Of a stretch of 9,059 nucleotides of DNA, positions 6,737-9,059 are shown piece by piece (positions within the stretch are counted from its first letter, which is position 1; the number at the start of each line of letters is the position of its first letter). Location of the stretch: NCBI GenBank assembly GCA_947627785.1, contig CANQXC010000034.1, positions 1-9,059 of the forward strand, given 5' to 3'. The position numbers and the translations under genes are program-made. This stretch comes from an uncultured Clostridia bacterium. Lineage in GTDB: Bacteria > Bacillota > Clostridia > TANB77 > CAG-508. Below the pieces are notes generated by a model. That model made no database searches. It saw only the letters and a list, made by a program, of their open reading frames with translations, and was not told the DNA's origin.

Positions 6737-7051
6737 ATGGACAGTCTATTTACAGAAATCGATGAAGAATTTATTTGTGAAAATTGTGGAAATAAGGTAC
6801 CAAAACTAGGGTATTCTTGTAGAAATCATTGCAACAATTGTTTATATTCAAAACATGTAGACAGAAATCCAGGTGATAGACAAGAAACTTGTCATGGATT
6901 ATTAGAACCAATAGGAGTGGAGATTAGTCCGAAAAAAGGATATATAATAATTTATAAATGTAAAAAATGTGGAGCAATTAGGAAGAATAAAGCTGCTAAA
7001 GATGATAACATAGATTTGATTATAAGATTAAGTGTAAATAATTCAATATAG
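6737..7051 (+). CDS. RNHCP-domain zinc-ribbon protein
   Basis: Small protein (104 residues) of the RNHCP family, whose biochemical role is unknown. The hallmark SCRNHC...C...KHVDRNPGDR stretch covers about residues 27-48. Eight cysteines can be seen (C14, C17, C28, C32, C35, C52, C75, C78), arranged as CxxC pairs that would bind zinc. The final Pro of the name-giving motif is Asn here (RNHCN). The gene begins 13 nt after the nucleoside kinase stop with GGGAG 8 nt ahead of ATG 6737, so the two are almost certainly co-transcribed. The out-of-frame ATG at 6733 is followed by no useful frame. It is followed immediately by a strong terminator. Confidence 0.85.
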   Translation: MDSLFTEIDEEFICENCGNKVPKLGYSCRNHCNNCLYSKHVDRNPGDRQETCHGLLEPIGVEISPKKGYIIIYKCKKCGAIRKNKAAKDDNIDLIIRLSVNNSI

Positions 7052-7057
7052 TAAAAA

Positions 7058-7093
7058 TTAAACTCACTTACAATATTTTGTAAGTGAGTTTAA
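7058..7093. terminator. Bidirectional terminator between convergent genes
   Basis: A perfect 16-bp stem pairs TTAAACTCACTTACAA (7058-7073) with TTGTAAGTGAGTTTAA (7078-7093) around a TATT loop. It lies 6 nt after the RNHCP gene stop and 12 nt beyond the htpX stop on the other strand. T-rich sequence follows the stem in both directions (ATATATTTT on +, TTTTTAC on -), so it probably ends transcripts from both sides. Confidence 0.85.
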
Positions 7094-7105
7094 ATATATT
7101 TTACA

Positions 7106-8005
7106 TTATTTAATATTTTCAAGAGCTGCAATTCTATCATCAATACTAGGATGTGTATCAAATAATCCAGCTTTTTTTCTTCCGTCTTTTTTACTCTTAA
7201 AAGGACTTACTATAAATAAATTAGCAGTTGCTTTATTAGCAGTTTTTAATTCGTTATCATCACTATCTAATTTCCTTAAAGCAGATATCAAACCCTGAGG
7301 ATTTCTAGTAATTTCTGCTGCAGTAGCATCTGCTAAATATTCTCTATTTCGTGAAAGAGCCAATCTCATAATTTCTCCTAATATAGGTGAAATTATTAAA
7401 AGTATTAAACCAATTATCATCAAAATAGCATTTCCCTTATTATCATCATCTCTATCTCTTGAACCACTCCAGAATAAAGAACGAGAGAATAAATCAGAAA
7501 TCATAACTAAGAAACCAACCATAACAGTGACAATAGATGTAAGCAAGATATCATAATTTTTTATATGACCCATTTCATGAGCAATAACACCTTCTAATTC
7601 ATAATATTCTAATTTATCTAAAAGGCCAGTAGTTACACAAATAATAGAATGTTCAGGATTACGACCTGTTGCGAAAGCATTAGGTTGAGGATCATCTACT
7701 ACGTATAAAGTGGGTCTATGAGAAAGTCCAGAAGATATCATAAGTGCATCTAATATATGAACTATCTTTGTATCTTCTTCTAATGTGGCAGGTCGAGCCT
7801 TTGTAACAGATAAAATAATTTTATCACTATTGTAATAGGATGCAAAACTTGTTATTATGGAAAAACTCATTGCAAAAATTATAGCAAAAGGACCACCAAG
7901 ATCTAAAGCCATACATATATAGTATATAATAAGTGTTATAATAAGAATAAAACCACTAACAATTATTCCAGATTTAATTTTATTTTTCTTAATATCTTCA
8001 AACAT
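7106..8005 (-). CDS. HtpX-type membrane zinc metalloprotease (M48B)
   Basis: Membrane-integrated protease that degrades damaged or misassembled membrane proteins, with the active site facing the cytoplasm. The 299-residue length is normal. Two N-terminal spans (about 14-33 and 36-56) precede the catalytic motif HEMGH (143-147). Two more hydrophobic stretches follow (about 154-172 and 192-212), then the third zinc ligand E222 in SRNREYLADATA. The conserved NAFATGRNPEHS (109-120) and FDTHPSIDDRI (282-292) segments are both present. ATG 8005 is preceded by AAAGGA (about 11 nt spacing). The lemA gene that often accompanies htpX is absent on either side. The gene has its own promoter and shares the convergent terminator at 7058-7093. 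Confidence 0.95.
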   Translation of the reverse strand: MFEDIKKNKIKSGIIVSGFILIITLIIYYICMALDLGGPFAIIFAMSFSIITSFASYYNSDKIILSVTKARPATLEEDTKIVHILDALMISSGLSHRPTLYVVDDPQPNAFATGRNPEHSIICVTTGLLDKLEYYELEGVIAHEMGHIKNYDILLTSIVTVMVGFLVMISDLFSRSLFWSGSRDRDDDNKGNAILMIIGLILLIISPILGEIMRLALSRNREYLADATAAEITRNPQGLISALRKLDSDDNELKTANKATANLFIVSPFKSKKDGRKKAGLFDTHPSIDDRIAALENIK

Positions 8006-8067
8006 ATATAAATACTTCCTTTCTAGTACAAATTAAATATTTTCATATTATGTACTTTATAAGTGAA

Positions 8068-8096
8068 ATTATAGCATAAATCGACAAAAAAAACAA
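8068..8096 (-). promoter_or_regulatory. Extended -10 promoter of htpX
   Basis: On the - strand, TGCTATAAT (-10 at 8068-8073 with the TGn extension) is a perfect extended -10 box. A partial -35 box, TTGTTT, lies 17 nt upstream at 8091-8096. Transcription would begin about 55 nt before the htpX start codon. The extended -10 compensates for the weak -35. The remaining upstream stretch to 8192 is AT-rich and holds nothing else I can support; no clear terminator separates it from the ylmC-like gene. Confidence 0.65.
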
Positions 8097-8192
8097 TTTT
8101 AAAAAGTTACAAAAGATTATAAAAATATTTATATTAAAAATGGTTAAAAAACACTAATATAAAAAATTATAAAATTTAAGAATAAATTACCT

Positions 8193-8426
8193 TCATTTTA
8201 TCTCAACTAAAATTACATCTTCACCAATACATTTTATGTCCTGCCATGGAATAACTATATCATTAGAGGAAAAAACATTAAAAAGTTTATTACTACCAGG
8301 AACGATAATAGAGGTTATAATTCCAGTCTCCAAATTTGCAGTAACATCTTGTACAAAACCAAGTCTTTTACCATCTACAACATTAATAACTTCTTTATGT
8401 TTAAAATCAAGACCTTTATTATTCAT
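8193..8426 (-). CDS. YlmC/YmxH-family PRC-barrel sporulation protein
   Basis: Small PRC-barrel protein of the YlmC/YmxH family, found in endospore formers and annotated as sporulation-associated; its molecular role is not established. The family pattern is clear: KEVINVVDGKRLGFVQDV, then TGIITSIIVPGSNKLFNVF and DIVIPWQDIKCIGEDVILVEI. An in-frame ATG at 8438 would give 81 residues, but it abuts the ribosome binding site (AAGGGA then ATG); ATG 8426 lies 12 nt away and gives 77 residues with a family-like start, so I prefer it. It is transcribed toward htpX, 187 nt upstream of that gene, and divergently from the rRNA operon. I could not find a convincing promoter; a TTGAAT box near 8510 lacks a good -10. 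Confidence 0.85.
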   Translation of the reverse strand: MNNKGLDFKHKEVINVVDGKRLGFVQDVTANLETGIITSIIVPGSNKLFNVFSSNDIVIPWQDIKCIGEDVILVEIK

Positions 8427-8549
8427 AAAAAGATACATTCCCTTCTTTACTTAGAAAATTAATATATTAATTTATAAATTTGCTTTCATACCATTACATT
8501 TATAATATATTCAAAACAAAATAAAAAATTCAAATAAGTGAATATATAT

Positions 8550-8567
8550 AAATATTTTAAAATATTT
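8550..8567. repeat. 18-bp perfect AT palindrome upstream of rRNA promoter P1
   Basis: AAATATTTTAAAATATTT is a perfect palindrome ending 12 nt before the P1 -35 box. Its position matches that of an UP element contacted by the RNA polymerase alpha subunit, and the run of A/T tracts fits. A dimeric regulator site is an alternative. In DNA this AT-rich, some symmetry by chance is expected. Confidence 0.5.
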
Positions 8568-8579
8568 TCAAAAAAAGTG

Positions 8580-8608
8580 TTGACAAGGGGATAAAAAAGT
8601 AGTATCAT
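8580..8608 (+). promoter_or_regulatory. rRNA operon promoter P1
   Basis: Perfect -35 TTGACA (8580-8585), 17-nt spacer and -10 TATCAT (8603-8608, 5 of 6 consensus). It would start transcription near 8615, about 380 nt before 16S. The box TTTTCAAAAAAAGTG immediately ahead of the -35 recurs at P2, indicating that the two promoters are a duplicated pair. Confidence 0.82.
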
Positions 8609-8746
8609 AAAAAAGTACCAAGCAATATGAAGACTTAAAATTATATAGAATATGTATATAATTAGTAATATTTTTGGCGAAGAAATAATAACGTAATAAG
8701 TTACTAATTTTTTTGTTGAAAAAATAAAAAAGTTTTCAAAAAAGTA

Positions 8747-8775
8747 TTGACAATGAAAAAATAAAATGGTACAAT
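8747..8775 (+). promoter_or_regulatory. rRNA operon promoter P2
   Basis: Perfect -35 TTGACA (8747-8752), 17-nt spacer and TACAAT (8770-8775, 5 of 6) with a TGG extension just before it. The expected start is near 8782, about 213 nt before 16S. The preceding TTTTCAAAAAAGTA box repeats that of P1. Tandem strong promoters are typical of rRNA operons in Firmicutes. Confidence 0.87.
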
Positions 8776-8782
8776 TAAGAAC

Positions 8783-8994
8783 GTTCTCGATTGAAAAAAA
8801 GAGAACAAAGTACATTGAAAAATAAACAATAAAATCCTTTGAAGAAAGTTTCAGAATTGTCTAACCAACAATTCGTACTTAACCAATAGATTTTGGAGAA
8901 AACCAAAATAGAAATAAAAACAGGATGTACAGATTAAATGTGCAAATTAAAAAGATATGTAAGATGTTCGAAAAGGACATAGTATATATACAAT
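8783..8994 (+). ncRNA. 16S rRNA leader with boxA-like element and small hairpins
   Basis: The non-coding leader between P2 and 16S. It opens with a GTTCTC (8783-8788) / GAGAAC (8801-8806) stem at the predicted transcript 5' end. Next is GTACATTGAAAAATAAACA (8810-8828), resembling the boxA-containing leader CTTTGAAAACTAAACA of other Firmicutes rRNA operons. Further short stems are GAATTGT/ACAATTC (8854-8860/8868-8874), ATTTTGG/CCAAAAT (8890-8896/8903-8909), TGTACA/TGTGCA around 8926-8944 and ATGTTC/GGACAT around 8974-8990. The first elements likely serve antitermination, the later ones RNase processing; this is inferred from position. Confidence 0.6.
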
Positions 8995-9059
8995 TAATTA
9001 GAGAGTTTGATCCTGGCTCAGGATTAACGCTGGCGGCGCACATAAGACATGCAAGTCGA
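8995..9059 (+). rRNA. 16S ribosomal RNA, 5' end (truncated by window edge)
   Basis: The universal AGAGTTTGATCCTGGCTCAG begins at 9002, which matches E. coli position 8 and puts the mature 5' end at about 8995. The GCTGGCGGCG segment and CATGCAAGTCGA follow at the correct spacing. Only about 65 nt are present. The variable stretch CACATAAGACATGC differs from the more common form TAACACATGC or TAATACATGC. This is the first gene of an rRNA operon running out of the window. Confidence 0.96.

Noticed and set aside
8236..8454. 72-codon + strand frame opposite the ylmC-like gene
   Set aside because: Shadow of a recognised PRC-barrel gene on the other strand; no ribosome binding site or recognisable domain.
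8486..8815. 109-codon open frame on the - strand over the rRNA promoters
   Set aside because: The product is just Phe/Ile/Tyr-rich translation of AT-rich DNA, has no family resemblance, and covers two near-consensus promoters and the rRNA leader start.

Overview
The window is AT-rich, low-GC Firmicutes DNA, most likely from a spore-forming member of the Clostridia. The basis is the codon use, the strong AAGGAGG-type ribosome binding sites, sigma-A-type promoters, a YlmC/YmxH-family sporulation gene, an HtpX protease, and the 5' end of a 16S rRNA gene. The 16S fragment is too short and slightly too unusual to name a genus.

Region 1 (1-5021, + strand) is a self-contained transcription unit. 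It has a good promoter (212-240), a leader of about 160 nt, five closely spaced genes and a strong intrinsic terminator (4982-5021). The first three genes are the classic Gram-positive tyrosine-phosphorylation module of capsule/exopolysaccharide loci: a Wzz/CapA-type membrane adaptor, a CpsD/CapB-type BY-kinase and a CpsB/CapC-type PHP-fold phosphatase. No glycosyltransferase, flippase or polymerase follows. The last two genes encode exported or membrane-anchored proteins of unknown function. One has a long Asn-Pro-Gly/Glu-Thr repeat stalk plus two cadherin-like beta-sandwich domains and a C-terminal membrane anchor. The other is an N-terminally anchored protein whose repeats fit a seven-bladed beta-propeller. 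This gene set is the most interesting part of the window: a tyrosine kinase/phosphatase switch wired to two surface proteins instead of to sugar-polymer genes.

Region 2 (5022-7093, + strand) holds a nucleoside (uridine-type) kinase with a threonyl-tRNA-synthetase-like N-terminal half, then a small RNHCP-type zinc-ribbon protein 13 nt downstream. A perfect 16-bp hairpin terminator closes the unit and also serves the convergent htpX.

Region 3 (7094-8450, - strand) holds htpX, a membrane zinc metalloprotease with its own extended -10 promoter, and a YlmC/YmxH-type PRC-barrel protein upstream of it.

Region 4 (8451-9059, + strand) is the control region of a ribosomal RNA operon: two strong tandem promoters with a duplicated upstream box, a palindromic AT element, a boxA-like leader and several small hairpins, then the first ~65 nt of 16S rRNA, cut by the window edge. 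The ylmC-like gene and the rRNA operon are transcribed divergently.
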